From Eutreptiella sp. 'Long Island Sound 2002' (Eukaryota; Euglenozoa; Euglenophyceae; Eutreptiales; Eutreptiaceae): a stretch of DNA of 64,000 nt. Of this stretch, positions 19,641-30,525 are shown in pieces; within the stretch, counting starts at the first letter, position 1, and each line of letters begins with the position of its first letter. The DNA lies in NCBI GenBank assembly GCA_964036045.1, contig OZ038380.1, positions 167,903,872 through 167,967,871 on the forward strand, written 5' to 3'. The translations under genes and the position numbers were made by a program. The notes under the pieces were generated by a model. The model was not told where the DNA came from, did not search any database, and worked only from the letters and a program-made list of their open reading frames with translations.

Positions 19641-20677
19641 GGTCCCTCCTCAAACCCCTCATGAAAACAGTCCTCCTCCGGGACCATGCAACTTCAGCAA
19701 ACCCATTGGGATGCCGGTGTGCTCTTCCCGCGTTCATCAACGCCGGCGGCAACACCCCCTTGGGACGGTGATGATACCTCCACTACCACAACCGATGGTT
19801 GAGCGGAAAAGGGGGATGTATGAAAACAGGCCCCTCGTGGCCCTGCCATCGCCGTGTGCCCGGACAAGGCCATATTGAAAGCAGGTCAAATCTGGAACAC
19901 CGGGGGGGCATGTGGGAGAAACCGGCGCAAATGGACGGGAGACTGTGGAGGGCTAAGCTCATATGTGGCAGTCGGGCGAAGGGGATTGCATGTGCTTTTA
20001 GGACAAATGGGAAATCAGGGGGGGCGGGTGGATGCGGGGGGCGGGGGGATAACATGGGGCAGGACCACGGGGATCCGGACCCAATCCCCCCCTCCAGACC
20101 CCCAGACCCCCGCCCATCGGGGGCAGCTGTTGTTTCGCGTGCCCAGTAGGGCCGACAACGGCATTCCGGTGGGTGCTTTCGGGGCTCCATGGGGTTCATG
20201 CAGGCGTCTGGGTGGGGGTTGGGTGAGGGTTGTGTGAGGGTTTGGTCTGTCGGCCCGCCGGGCGCTCCTGCTATGGCTCTCAGAATTTCCTCCCCTTTTT
20301 CGCTTCCACTGGTGGGCGGTCAACCGGTTTCTACCCCCACTTTCACGCAGTCAAAATGCTCAGGGAGTGGGAATTCATACCCGCGCCAGACAAACGACCA
20401 CAACCGAAGCAAGGTTGCCCACCCCCACCCCCCAATATCCAGGGGTGCCAATAGCGGTGGATATTTGGGGGGTTGACGGTGGATTTGCGATGGATTTGAA
20501 CATTTTGCCGATGGATTGGGGACGGATATGCCTGTTTGACACATACCCCTGCCCCGCACTATTGCCTTTTTTGGTGTGAAGCTTGTGCCCACAACCTTTT
20601 GCACGCTGTAGGTAACTCAGGGCGGTCCTTAAGGGACCAGATTTTTTTTTTGTTAAGGACCGCCTTTAAGGACCCTT

Positions 20678-20790
20678 AAGCGCAGTGCGCGCGCAGTGCA
20701 ACTATTTGGGCGTCTGGCCGTACTGGAGACCCATACTTTGAGATACTAGGGGCCCCTAGGGGCATCATGGTGACCCCTAGCGGAGGTTTT
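20678..20790 (+). repeat. dispersed repeat, copy of 13991-14083
   Basis: TTAAGCGCAGTGCGCGCGCA through GGTGACCCCTAGCGGAGG matches 13991-14083. It is preceded by TTAAGGACCGCCTTTAAGG, the border motif of the minisatellite element, suggesting one inserted into or near the other. It is followed by an imperfect tandem of GCAAGGCGTAGCA words (20790-20870). Confidence 0.65.
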
Positions 20791-20952
20791 GCAAGGCGTA
20801 GCACGTTTGGATCAAGGCATGGCAAGGCGTAGCATGGTTGTGCCAAGGCATGACAAGGCGCAATGCTCGTGTGCACACATTGATCTATCGTGCTTGCACA
20901 TATGCTACAGGACTTCATACCCCCCTCCTCCTTTCTTAGAAACACTTTCTTC

Positions 20953-21120
20953 ATGGATTTGAGTCTTGGCGATCGGGTGTTCTACACCCGCTCCAACGGC
21001 GTGCGAGTTCCTGCCACGGTGGTTGGGATGGCGGGAGATGGGCTCATCCACTTGGAGTACTACCAAGATGCACTGCGGGTGGTAAATCGCCAATGCAAGA
21101 TGGAGTCCATGTGTACTTAG
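20953..21120 (+). CDS. small SH3/Tudor-like barrel ORF (repeat-associated)
   Basis: This 55-codon frame begins MDLSLGDRVFYTRSNG and continues RVPATVVG...GLIHLEYYQD, ending at TAG. The pattern (GDxVxYxR, PATVVG, then a short beta strand) looks like an SH3/Tudor/Agenet-type barrel that often reads 'product-specific' lengths in larger proteins. A second, broken occurrence of the first 14 codons lies at 54222-54262 (MDFNVGDRVFYTRS), so the segment belongs to a dispersed family. The open frame extends upstream to 20890 without added motif. It lies inside an intron of the NUBPL-like gene on the same strand. It is more likely a fragment of a transposon-borne protein than a host gene. Confidence 0.4.
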   Translation: MDLSLGDRVFYTRSNGVRVPATVVGMAGDGLIHLEYYQDALRVVNRQCKMESMCT

Positions 21121-21382
21121 TAGACAATGGAACAGAAAGACAGTTGTGTGTTCTTGAGGGTGGCGACCAATGCGTTGTTCATGGCTTTTCCAGTTGTGCA
21201 TGATGTGTGTTATGTGAAGGGAAGGTAGTTTGCAACTTTCTTGAGCTAGGGCAGTTTGGGTCACCTAATTCTAAGGGCGTTTCCAAGGGGTTTGCTTGGG
21301 GGCTCTTCGGGGGGAACATAGTCTAAAAGTAGCGCGCAGTGCGCGCGCAGTGCAGCGCGTAGTGCGCGCGCAGTGCAAAGAT

Positions 21383-21706
21383 TCCCCCCAAGGGACCACC
21401 AACCGCGAAACGCCAACTGCCACCAACCGCCAACCGCCGCCAACCGCCAACCGCGACCAACCGCCAACCGTCAACTGGTGCCAACCGCCACCAACCACCC
21501 ATCACCAACTGCCAACTGCCGCCAACTGCCGCCAACTGCCACCAACCGCCAACCGCCAACCGCCAACCGGCAATCTCCACCAGCCGCCAACCGCCAATCG
21601 CCACCAACCATGGTTGAACATATGAGCTACACGCGGTCGTTTTTGAAAAAACCATGTCCCGGAACAGTTTTTTTTCTTTTTTTTCCGTTAAGGACCGCCC
21701 TGAGGT
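21383..21706 (+). repeat. ACCGCCA minisatellite element, copy 3
   Basis: CCCCCAAGGGACCACCAACC opens about 220 bp of ACCAACCGCCA-type units. These are followed by ATGGTTGAACATATGAGCTA, a T-run and CCGTTAAGGACCGCCCTGAG. The right segment is shared almost exactly with copy 2 (6430-6525). A CGCGCAGTGC microrepeat precedes it (21330-21376). Confidence 0.75.
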
Positions 21707-22270
21707 ATCTTGCACTTCCCCCTGAGTTCCCCTTCAGTCCCTGCCCCCAAGGAGACCTTAGTAGTGAAGTAAACCCACTGTGCGGCCCATCTTCTTGCTT
21801 TGTTGGGTTGGGGTAGGGATCTGGTGGCATGTGGTATTCTGGATTGCTTGCGGTGGATTTGCGATGGATTTGAACATTTTGACAATGGATTTACGACGGA
21901 TCATCCGTCGCTATAGGCATCTCTGCCCGTATCCCCCTTCCGCGATGATCACATGAGCGCGGGGGTCCCACGGGGGGTCGGACAGTGGGCACACCCCACC
22001 CCTCGGAACCCAACCCCACCAAGCCTTCGCTGAAAAACGGGTGCTTGTGAGATCCGAGTCCTGGGGTTGTGGGGTGCAAGGGGCAGCCCTACCCTGCCCC
22101 TTCGGGAGGCGCCGGCGGTCCCTCACGCCGCGGGTGTCGGGCCCCAGAATTCCACCGCAACACGCCTCTGCGGTTTGGGGGATGAGGACCGGCCTGCGCC
22201 CTCGCCCCCGCCAAGTTCTGCATGGCACGCCTCCGGCCCTCCCCATGACGCGGCCACGTCTCTTCTGCAG

Positions 22271-22328
22271 TTGCTTGGCGACACGGAATGGGGCGAGTTG
22301 GACATCCTGGTCATTGACATGCCACCAG
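22271..22328 (+). CDS. NUBPL: NUBPL/Ind1-like ATPase, exon 3 of 5
   Basis: The 58-nt exon has acceptor TCTGCAG|TTG and donor CCACCAG|GTCACC, leaving phase 1. It encodes LLGDTEWGELDILVIDMPP, ending inside the DMPPGTGD Walker B/switch II motif that is hallmark for Mrp/NBP35 proteins. The Gly codon is completed by exon 4. Confidence 0.88.
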
Positions 22329-22662
22329 GTCACCGCCTTCGAGGGGAGATGGGTGTCCTTGGGAATGGCGAGGCGGGCAGGGGAAGGCGTTGGCACAGTC
22401 CCTAGGTCCCGGGCATTTCCCCAATGCCGTCCGGGGGGGGGGGAACCCCCACACCCACTCCAAATGTGTAGCCCCCCCCCAACATTTCCATCCCCCGAGG
22501 CTGAATGGGCGTTCTGCCAAACTCTGTACCCCCCTCTCCACCCCTGAACAAGCAAACCGAACGCGAACAAATCCAGGGTACCATTGCACCGCCACTGCAA
22601 AGCTTTTGAAGACAGCAGTCCTTAGACAAGGCTACGCCGCCCCTGTGCTGGTCCTATAATTT

Positions 22663-22760
22663 TGGATGTTGTTTCTAGACCAGACCCTTCCGTCCTTCAT
22701 CGCTCCTACAAATCTTGACGCTGTTCCTCCGTCGTTTGGAACGCCGCCATGTGGCCCTGT
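22663..22760 (+). repeat. dispersed ~105-bp repeat, copy 2
   Basis: Matches 5997-6103, with shared words TCTAGACCAGACC/TCCAGACCAGACC, CTTGACGCTGTTCC and AACGCCGCCATGTGGCCCT. It carries one gap of about 8 bp relative to copy 1. Confidence 0.65.
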
Positions 22761-22885
22761 GGCCTGTACCCGCTGAGACCTTCATTTTCTTTTGTTGTCG
22801 TCCCTCTGCAATGAAGTTTCCCATTTTGTTCCCTCAACCCCCTGCAGATGTAGCGGGGTACCGCTTTTGGGGGGGTGGGGGGGGG

Positions 22886-23030
22886 GCTCGCGAACGCGGA
22901 AACGACACCAGCAGGAGCACCGGTGGCAGCGGCCGACAGAACGCAGCGACCCAACGCAACATGCGAAGGGAAGAACGGGTGACTGTCCAGGGCCCCGTAA
23001 AGAAACAACGACCCGACGGAATGTCACATG
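22886..23030 (+). repeat. ~150-bp GACTGTCCAGGGCCC repeat, copy 2
   Basis: GCTCGCGAACGCGGAAACGA through GACGGAATGTCACATGGG matches copies at 11583, 24576 and 44208. It is bounded by G runs on both sides. Confidence 0.75.
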
Positions 23031-23529
23031 GGGGGGGGGGGGGGGGTGTTTGGGGGGGGGGGGGCGTCCAAAACCAATATGACATTGTGCCCGCCGCCGA
23101 CGTTCACATATTTCATTCAAAAACGAGGTTCTCCGAGTGTTTTGGGCAGCAGACCACATGCGAGGCCCCCACCGGTGTTCCAATGGGTCTCGGCCTCTGG
23201 GGCCGAGTTAGTGCCAGGCCTACGGGACGGGGGGGGGCTCATGAGGGCAAAGGTCCGCCAGATCACATCCCTGGTGGATGAGCACATCCCTGACCTGGGG
23301 GTCCGGGTTTGTTGAAGGGCCTGTCCGGCCTCACCAGAAATGGTGCTTGGCCCAACGCCCCGCGCAGTGCCCGGGGGGTGCGGGGGATTGCTGGGGGGCA
23401 GGTACCCGAGCAGGCGACCCCCCACGGGCCTCTGCCCACTCAGGGGGCCCAAAGTGGCCATTTGTGGGCCACTTCTGATTTTGTCCCCCGCTCTGAAGCA
23501 TTGGGGACCACCGAGACGGCAGGGGTTAT

Positions 23530-23812
23530 GGGGGCGTACCGTGCGCTGTGCGAAAAGTTGGCTGTTCTCCACCACCGGGAGTTCGGTAAGTTCAGAAGAT
23601 TGAAAGGACGTCATTGAATGGCTGCTGCAGTGGACGGGGCTACAGGGGGCAGAATTTAGGTCCCTGGGACCCATGGCAAGCATCAGATGTTTGAATTTTT
23701 GAGTTTTGAATTGATTGTGCATGATTCCGCAGGTGGGTGGTTTTCAGGGTTGTTACCTGGATAATCACCGTAATAATTGGCGCTGTGCCCGCGCTGTGCG
23801 AAAACGCCCCCT
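23530..23812 (+). repeat. 290-bp dispersed repeat with intron-like internal borders, copy 2
   Basis: Near-identical to 9398-9691. The low divergence over 280 bp, in a region where other repeats are far more diverged, points to a recent duplication or gene conversion. It has GTTCG|GTAAGT and ATTCCGCAG|GTGG in the same relative positions. Confidence 0.8.
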
Positions 23813-24145
23813 ACGTACCCACCATGCCCCCTTTTGGGCCACTCCTGATTTTGTCCACCGCTTTTGAAACATCGGAGGCCCCAGATATGGCAGAGCTTAT
23901 GTAGCCACCATTAAGAGAACACAAGGGGGGCCACACAACCCCTGCCCCCCCGTAGCAAAGGGGAGACACGCCGATGGTGAAGCCCGGACCCCCCCTGTCC
24001 CCGACACGGTCCTTGCAGCCAAAGCTCCGTCCAGTTGGTCCCATGCGGCCTGCAGCGTTGTACCCCCGCGTTGCGCGCATGCGACGCATTGCGCGAGCAC
24101 CGGCCTCCCACCGGCCCATCGCTCTCCCGTCGCCTCCTTCCGCAG

Positions 24146-24268
24146 GCACGGGCGACACGCACCTCAGCATTACGCAGGCGCTGAACTTGTCCGGGGCCGT
24201 CGTCGTCTCCACGCCCCAAGACATCGCCCTCATCGACGCCCGAAGGGGGATCCACATGTTCAATTCAG
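24146..24268 (+). CDS. NUBPL: NUBPL/Ind1-like ATPase, exon 4 of 5
   Basis: The 123-nt exon is phase 1 at both ends, with acceptor TTCCGCAG|GC and donor AATTCAG|GTCCGG. It completes DMPPGTGD and continues with the [18 protein letters not shown] block (residues 154-171), the most conserved segment of the Mrp/NUBPL family after the P-loop. Confidence 0.88.
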
Positions 24269-24575
24269 GTCCGGCCCTTGTCGCGCGGACCCCCAGGCCG
24301 CTGCCCTCCTCACCCCCGGTCCCGCAGGTCGCGTGCGGGCGGACGCCCCCGTGGCTGTTGTCTTGTGGTGCCTTCGAGAAACGCTTTTCCTGCCGTGCCC
24401 CGCGGCGCGCCCTGTGGCGCGCAGTCAGGGAAGTCTGCCTCGTTGTGGCATACCTCGTTGACCAAACACTGAAGCCCGTGTGACTGGGCATGCCGGGCTT
24501 GCCTGTGAACAGGGGGGGGGGGGGTCAATAGACGCGCAAACGGCACATCCCGCCATATCCAGCACAGCCCCGGCA

Positions 24576-24737
24576 CACCAACGACTGGGCTCCGCGAACG
24601 CGGAAACGACACCAGCAGGAGCACCGGCCGCAGCGGCCGACAGAACGCAGCGACCCAACGCAACATGCGGAGGGACGAACGGGTGACTGTCCAGGGCCCC
24701 GTAAAGGAGCAACAACCCGACGGACTGTCACACAGGG
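24576..24737 (+). repeat. ~150-bp GACTGTCCAGGGCCC repeat, copy 3
   Basis: Begins CACCAACGACTGGGCTCCGC, as does the copy at 44208, and continues through GACGGACTGTCACACAGGG. Together with the copy at 44208 it defines the longest form of the repeat. Confidence 0.75.
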
Positions 24738-25697
24738 GGTCAATAGAGCCCCCAAAGTCTGGGTGGGGGTTGGGAAAAGGGCTCACCGTCAGGTCCCGTC
24801 AATTGAGCCCTTTTTGGGGGAGGGGGGGGGGTCTAGCCAGGGGGCTCTATCGCCCCCTCCCCCCCCTCAAGTGTCAGCCCCGTTGCCCCTTGTATGCTGC
24901 GTTTCGTTGGTCGGCCCACGTCCATGGGGCGTCGTGGGAGTCGAAGGGAAAGGGGTCATGTGGTCATATGCGCGGCCCCAAAAAGAGGCCGACGGGGCAG
25001 AGAGTACGTGCGAGTCCTCGATCCAAAAGGGGGGCGGTCTGCGGAGGCGGAGCGTCGGGTCTCGCCGCGGCGAAAGGACCTGCAGATCTCACACACGAAT
25101 GCCCCCGCGGCACAGGCCCCCCTCACCGACGCTGTTGTGGCGTACTGCGCCGGGGCCGTCGTCTTCACATCGATGGAGCGATGGCGTCAAAGGGGCACCG
25201 TGCACTGTGTCTGAGTGGTGAGCCTTGTGTCCCCAATCGCCTGCAATACACCGGGTTTCTGGAGCGCTGCGGCGCGCAGCAAACACTCGTTTGGGGGGTT
25301 GTGCCCGTTTTGCGTCGCCGGCGAACCTGAACAAGCCGGGCTCCGCTTGAGGCGGAGGGGCGGGCGGGGGGGGGGAGTTCACGAATGGTCGCCAAAGTGG
25401 TGACCGGCGGTTTGGCGAGCGGTTGGGAGGTAATGGCGATGGTACAATCAGGTCCGGCCACTTGGGCATGCCCGGGCCATTGCAGCCCCATACATGTGAG
25501 CCTGCCATCGCGGGGACCCCCGTCTGACCTCTCTCTACACTCAGTTCAGCTCCTGCAGCCTGGCGCAGGGGGACCCCTTACCCCTGATGCGGATGCGCCT
25601 CCGTGCCCCGCTTGCCTCGGTGTCTCGGGTTTGGGAGGAATTCAAACAATCGAATTCGAATTCGGGCGAACTCAGCAAACGAATGCGAAGCCCCAGT

Positions 25698-25872
25698 CAA
25701 CGGCACGGGCAACAGTCCCCCGGAGTAGTCAAACAGGACAAGTCATCCGGGGGCTCCGTTGACACGACCAAAACATGTTCGGGCCCACGGAGGGTCTGAA
25801 TGAGCGGTGGCGAGGGGCCAATAGGCGCCGCCAAAGGCAACCAACCCAATACCGAGGCCTTGTGCCTAACCC
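25698..25872 (+). repeat. ~180-bp repeat, plus-strand member of a pair inverted at 43699-43884
   Basis: CAACGGCACGGGCAACAG, CGGAGTAGTCAAACAGGACA, CGTTGACACGACCAAAACA, TTCGGGCCCACGGAGGGTC and CCGAGGCCTTGTGCCTAACC occur here in this order. They occur as reverse complement at 43699-43884. The right half is the GGCGCCGCC...GGCCTTGTGCC family. Confidence 0.7.
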
Positions 25873-26061
25873 CCCCCCCCCCGCCCAAGTGGTGCCGAGG
25901 TGTTAAAATGGGCCCTCCGGGGGGGGGGGGGTCGACCGAGTTCGGCGAATTCGGGGCGAGTTCGAATCCCGACCCCGACTTGGGGCATGCGGCCTGCCTC
26001 CCTCCCCCCCCCCCACTCCGCTGGCGGCGTGGGACCGGGTTCCCCCGCGGGTCTCTCGCAG

Positions 26062-26363
26062 TGAACGTGCCGGTGTTGGGGGTCATCGAGAACATGTCGT
26101 ACTTCATCTGCTCCAACTGCGGCACGCAGCACGACATCTTCGGCCACGGGGGGGCCGAGGAGACGGCGCAGGACTTCGACGTGCCGTTCCTGGGGCGCAT
26201 CCCCCTGCACCCGCAGATCCGGTCCGGCTCCGACGAGGGGAAGCCCGTGACCATCGTGCAGCCCGAGGGGGTGGGCGCCCCCTACTTCGAGATCGCCGAC
26301 CTCATCTACGAGAAGCTGCAGGCGGGCGACGGCCCGGGCGGCCCGGAGATCACGATGGACTAA
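26062..26363 (+). CDS. NUBPL: NUBPL/Ind1-like ATPase, exon 5 of 5 (C-terminus)
   Basis: The terminal exon starts after TCTCGCAG and completes a Val codon (G|TG), ending at TAA 26361-26363. It encodes residues 178-277: VPVLGVIENMS, then SNCGTQHDIFG with the CxxC pair C194/C197 that bridges the [4Fe-4S] cluster between two subunits, then GHGGAE, PFLGRIPLHPQIR and GKPV. All are expected for the family, so the protein is complete at this end. No DUF971 (HCF101) extension follows. Confidence 0.9.
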
Positions 26364-27673
26364 GGGGGGGGACGTCATGCGGCTTTGCCTCCCAAGGCCC
26401 CAGGGGGTTTAGGGGGCTTTGGGGGGGTGGGGGGTGACCCCAGGGGCCAGGGATGCGCTGGAGGTGCCGGTCCGTCCCGTTCCAACTGCTCTTCTTCTGC
26501 TGCCAACCGCCCGCCCGCCGCTGTGTAACCGCCAGCGCTGGCCCCACAACCGCTTTTCCAACCGCCCGGAGCTGCCCTTGCGGCCGCTCTGGAGACCGCT
26601 CCCCCGGCCTCCCTCCCGCTGCAACCGTGTCCCCTCCCCCGGTCCCATGACCCGAGCCCGCGACCCCCCCCCCCCCCCGACGGGACTTGCAACCGACAGT
26701 AACCGCTCGCAACCGCTGCCCCGACCCCCCTCCTCCGAGCGCCTCCTGACCTCCCGCTCTCACCCCTCCCCCCCCGTTCCAGTCCCCCGCGCCTTCCCAA
26801 GGAGCGCTGGCCCCGCGGCAGTCCCCCCTCTGGACCGCGGCAAATGCGGGGGGAGGGGGGATCGGCTCGGGTGCCACGGCCCAGGGCCCCCGCACACGGC
26901 GCGGCCAACGATCCGACCGCCCGTGTGTCGTCCTCCGGTGCGTTGCGTGCGCCGTGACGGGCCGTGACGGGGCGGCCGCGCGCGCGACGCCATCGCACCC
27001 GCCGTCGTCCGGGGGCGGGGCGGTGCGCGTCGCTCGCGGAGGTCATGAAAGGCACGGACGTGTGTGGGGGGGCTGGGGAGAGGGACGCCCCTCGCTGCCG
27101 CCTCCACCTCCACAGGGCTCAGCCCCCCCCCAAACCACCAAGGCCTTGTGCCAAACCCCCCCCCCCCCCCCCACAACCCCCGACCCGACCCCCTTTGCCA
27201 CGGCTCTGCACGCAACGCCTGTCATGAGCAGCCCAAGCGGCGCGGGAGCAACGCATGAAACGCCAAAGGCACGGGCACGTTCCTCCAAAACCGCCGGAAC
27301 GGTCTACAAAACCTGTGCAAGGCCCCCCCATCCCCCACCCGCACGCCACACCCCCCCCGGTCCGCTGCGGTGCATTGAGTGGGAGGTGTTCCTGTTCACC
27401 GCCCCTCACCGACCGCCCGCGCCTCAGCACCACCCCCCCCCCCCCCCGACGGTGCAGAGCCCATGTTCGGCCCCAGGCCCGCAGAACATGTTCCCCCGGG
27501 CACATGGCTCAGCGCGATCCCCACGGAAGGCGACCCCCCCCCCCCCCCCCGGTGTACCACCCCCGACCCCCGCAGGCCCGGCCGGTTCGCTTTCTCATTG
27601 CGGGTGGGGCCGCGTCCCATCGGCTCTCGGGTCTGCAGACACCCCAACGCCGCGGTCCTGCGTACGCCCCACC

Positions 27674-27745
27674 TCGCGACTTCGGGCTCGAACCGGCGAC
27701 CTCTGGTTCAGGCGTCCTCTGCTCTGACCACTGCGCCACCTGACC
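27674..27745 (-). repeat. tRNA-derived relic (A and B boxes at tRNA spacing)
   Basis: On the minus strand, A box TGGCGCAGTGG and B box GGTTCGAGCCC start 44 nt apart, exactly the tRNA spacing. The surrounding structure fails: the acceptor arms do not pair, the anticodon stem does not pair, position 33 is not U, and only three of five T-stem pairs form. It is best read as a tRNA pseudogene or the head of a tRNA-derived SINE. Confidence 0.5.
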
Positions 27746-30525
27746 TCTGGCAAAACATAAGTCGTGTTCTGAGCGGCGCCGCGTGCCCTGTGCACAACGC
27801 ATATCCCTTCGGGGTCTCAGGGCGTTGGAGGGCCGATGAAGGGCATTGCCGCGTCTGCGCTCTGCGCCCGTTTTGAAGTTTGGCGCGGGCGCTCGAGGGT
27901 AGCGGCAACGGAGGCCCCCGGGCGGTGTCGGTGCACTGCTCCCCGTCTGCACTGCGGCCCGGGGCTCCGGAATGTCCTACGCCCCGTGCGGCGCCCGGCG
28001 GGCGTCCACCCCCCGCCCGGCGCCCCCCCCCCCCCCCCCAGCGGGCCCTCGGCGGTCCGGGTCTCTTTCGTGGCGTTGGGGCGGTCCGGCGGTGTTTGGG
28101 TCCAGCCTCTCGGCCGGGCACTGGGTTTGCGGACAAACGCGTGCGCGCGGCGCTGCCCCCGCGCGGAGGAGAGTGTCGGTGGTGGTGGGCACGCCGTCCG
28201 GACCTTTTGCAACGAAGCTTCAACCGTTTTTCCGAAGTCTGCCCCTCCCCCCCCCCCAACCCCCGCCGCCGCCGCCGCCATCATCAGCGACACACGAGGC
28301 GTTTGGCGTCTCCGCTGCGCTCGCCGTGGCACATTCGGAGGGCCATATGCCTCCGGCCTCCGTTGCATATGAGCCCCCGTATGAGCCCGCGTGCCGCGTG
28401 CGCCGTATCTATGCCGCCGGCACGCCCCCTCCGCGTGCCTTGCGGGGCCCGTCTCCGTCGCCCTGACCCGCCCTCAGCCCCCCTTATAATTGCCGTCGTC
28501 CCGGGACGCACTTGTCCGTGTGGGTGCGCCCGCCCCCCGGCGCCGAGCCGCCCGACGCGGCCGCAGACTATAACCCCCCGAACGGGCCCCCGGCCGGTCC
28601 ATTTCGGGGGAGCGCGACGACCCGGTGCTGCCCCAAGCGCCTTCCAATTGGCCCCCAAAGTGCTCCTCAGCGCACCCCCCCACCAGAGCGATGGCCGTGC
28701 GGGGGGGCGCCCCCCCGCACGGTCCCCCCCGAGCTCAGGGGGGGCGGGAGGAGCGGCTGTGTAATAATGGCCCGGGTTGTGTGCCGGACGTTCCGGGGGA
28801 GGTCATGTGACGCTTTCTCTGCCTTGTGCTGCCTGATCGTGGGATGCCTGCGCCCGTGTGCCTTCCTCTGCCTCCGTTGCCGTGTTTGTGGATTCGTGGA
28901 CAGTTTTGAGGGGGAGAAAAAGGAAAGGGGGTGCCAGTGCCGCCGTCACCGAAGCGACGACCAGGAGCGGCATTCTCCACGAGCATCGGGCACAACGCTG
29001 TAGCCGCACGGCAGCAAACCACCCCTGCCGTTGCACCTCCTGCGGTATCCAAGTCTCAAGATCATCCGCAGGAACAACCAATGTTCCGGTTGACGTGGGA
29101 ATTCATGGACTACATCCTACAAAATGAGGCCAGACTCTCGGACTCCTCAGGAAGTCCGTGAGCAATGGCCTGGAAATAGACGCACGCACGCCGCCAAAGG
29201 CGAAGATGAACGCAGGAGCAACAGCAAAGCGGAGGGCAGTAGGGGCCGCGCAGGGGCCACACGGGGCCGCACTCCGGACAGGGAAAGGCCGGCGCCATCC
29301 GCGCGGATGCCGTCGTAGGCCCACAACAGCGCCGACAGTGCGGTTTTTTTTTTTTCAAATGATGTTGTACCACGGAAAGTGTGAGTACATCGGTCGTCGC
29401 CATTGAAGACACCGTACAAAGGGGCGCGAGATTTATTGTGCTTTTCCAACAAACACAAGTTTCCAACCAAAAGCTTTCCCAACAAAAGTTTTCTTCCCAA
29501 CAACAGTTTTTCCGACAAAAAACGTTGTTCGAACAAAACCTTTTCGAACAGAAAATTGGAAAGGGTCCCTTTTCATCCCCAAAACATGTTCATTTGCAAA
29601 CAGAGTTCGGCAGCGTGCCCAGCTGCTTGACGACTGTGGACCCGCTGCTGCGTTGAGCGGGACGGTCCCGCACCGTCCCGCACCAGAACGGTCATGGTTT
29701 GCGTCTCCGTTGGCTCGACATCGCCTGCCAAACCGTCAGACGGGGCCCCCCGATCCCCGGTGCCCCGAGTATGTGTGCATCGAGGGGCCTCAGCACCGCG
29801 CCACCGTCCCGTCCTTCGTGCCCCCAGGTCCCTGCGGCCGTGGCTGTGTGCCTGACCAATCGGCTGCGATTCTGGCCATTTCCCTTGAAGGAGCCGCACG
29901 ATGTGCATTCCTCTCAGTCACCGCGCCATCCACGAGAGGCAGGGGCCGGTGCAGCCGCCGCCCATCTCTGGGATTGTGTAAGCAAAGGAGGCGTGGCGTG
30001 GAGTGTATGGTGTGTGTTGGCCTCGGCCTTCTGCATGGGCCACGCAGGCGGTGGGAGAGCCCGTGCATGTGATGGCCATGCGCCACCCTCGGCCCTGCAA
30101 CAGATATCAGCCTGCGTCGTGATGGAGGGTGCAGGTATTGTTGGGTGGCAGCTGAGAGTTGCTGCAGTGCCACAAGAAGGCGACGTTGCAGACAGCCGCA
30201 TCTCATGTTATGTGTTGGAGGGCGCTTTGCCGTTCTCGCTGCTGCTGCATGTCCCACGCCTCTTGTCTCTCGTTTTGCAGATCTGTCATCATGCGCCAAC
30301 AGAATGCTTGCGGTGTGAACCTTTTTGCTTGTGTGGGTGTGGGTGTGGGGGGGTGTGCGTGCATGTACATGCGCTTAGCCATTTCGATCCCCGAGTGCGC
30401 GACACCTGCGGTGTATGGAGCGACTGCCTGGGAGGGGGGCGTTTGGGACGGGGAGTTACTCCTTGCTTGCTGCATCTCAGGGGTCCGTAGAAGGGCACTT
30501 CGAACATGGCACCCCCCCCTGTGTA

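Larger units (their letters stand above)
18742..22270 (+). other. intron 2 of the NUBPL-like gene
   Basis: This 3.5-kb intron contains a GGGCCTTCGGTGCC-type element (about 18760-18930), a GGCCTTGTGCC repeat (19525-19640), the small SH3/Tudor-like ORF (20953-21120), repeat K copy 2 (20678-20790) and the third minisatellite element (21383-21706). It ends ...CTCTTCTGCAG. Confidence 0.65.
22329..24145 (+). other. intron 3 of the NUBPL-like gene
   Basis: This 1.8-kb intron holds copy 2 of the ~105-bp repeat (22663-22760), copy 2 of the GACTGTCCAGGGCCC repeat (22886-23030), and copy 2 of the 290-bp repeat (23530-23812). It ends ...CCTCCTTCCGCAG. About a third of it is recognisably repeat-derived. 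Confidence 0.65.
24269..26061 (+). other. intron 4 of the NUBPL-like gene
   Basis: This 1.8-kb intron holds copy 3 of the GACTGTCCAGGGCCC repeat (24576-24737) and the left member of a long inverted-repeat pair (25698-25872). It ends ...GGGTCTCTCGCAG. A T-arm-like GAGTTCGAATCCC near 25960 has no A-box partner and is not a tRNA. Confidence 0.6.

Noticed and set aside
25955-25985. tRNA T-arm-like GAGTTCGAATCCC
   Set aside because: No A box or acceptor pairing nearby; the string lies in an intron next to C/G runs.
26524-26528. TGTAA polyadenylation signal of green-algal type after the NUBPL-like stop (another at 60010-60014)
   Set aside because: A five-base word is expected by chance at this frequency, and no such word follows the exonuclease at a similar distance, so it cannot be used to assign lineage or gene ends.
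27836-28764. long GC-rich ORFs on both strands
   Set aside because: Compositional Pro/Arg/Ala frames over C/G-run DNA with no motif and equal openness in several frames.
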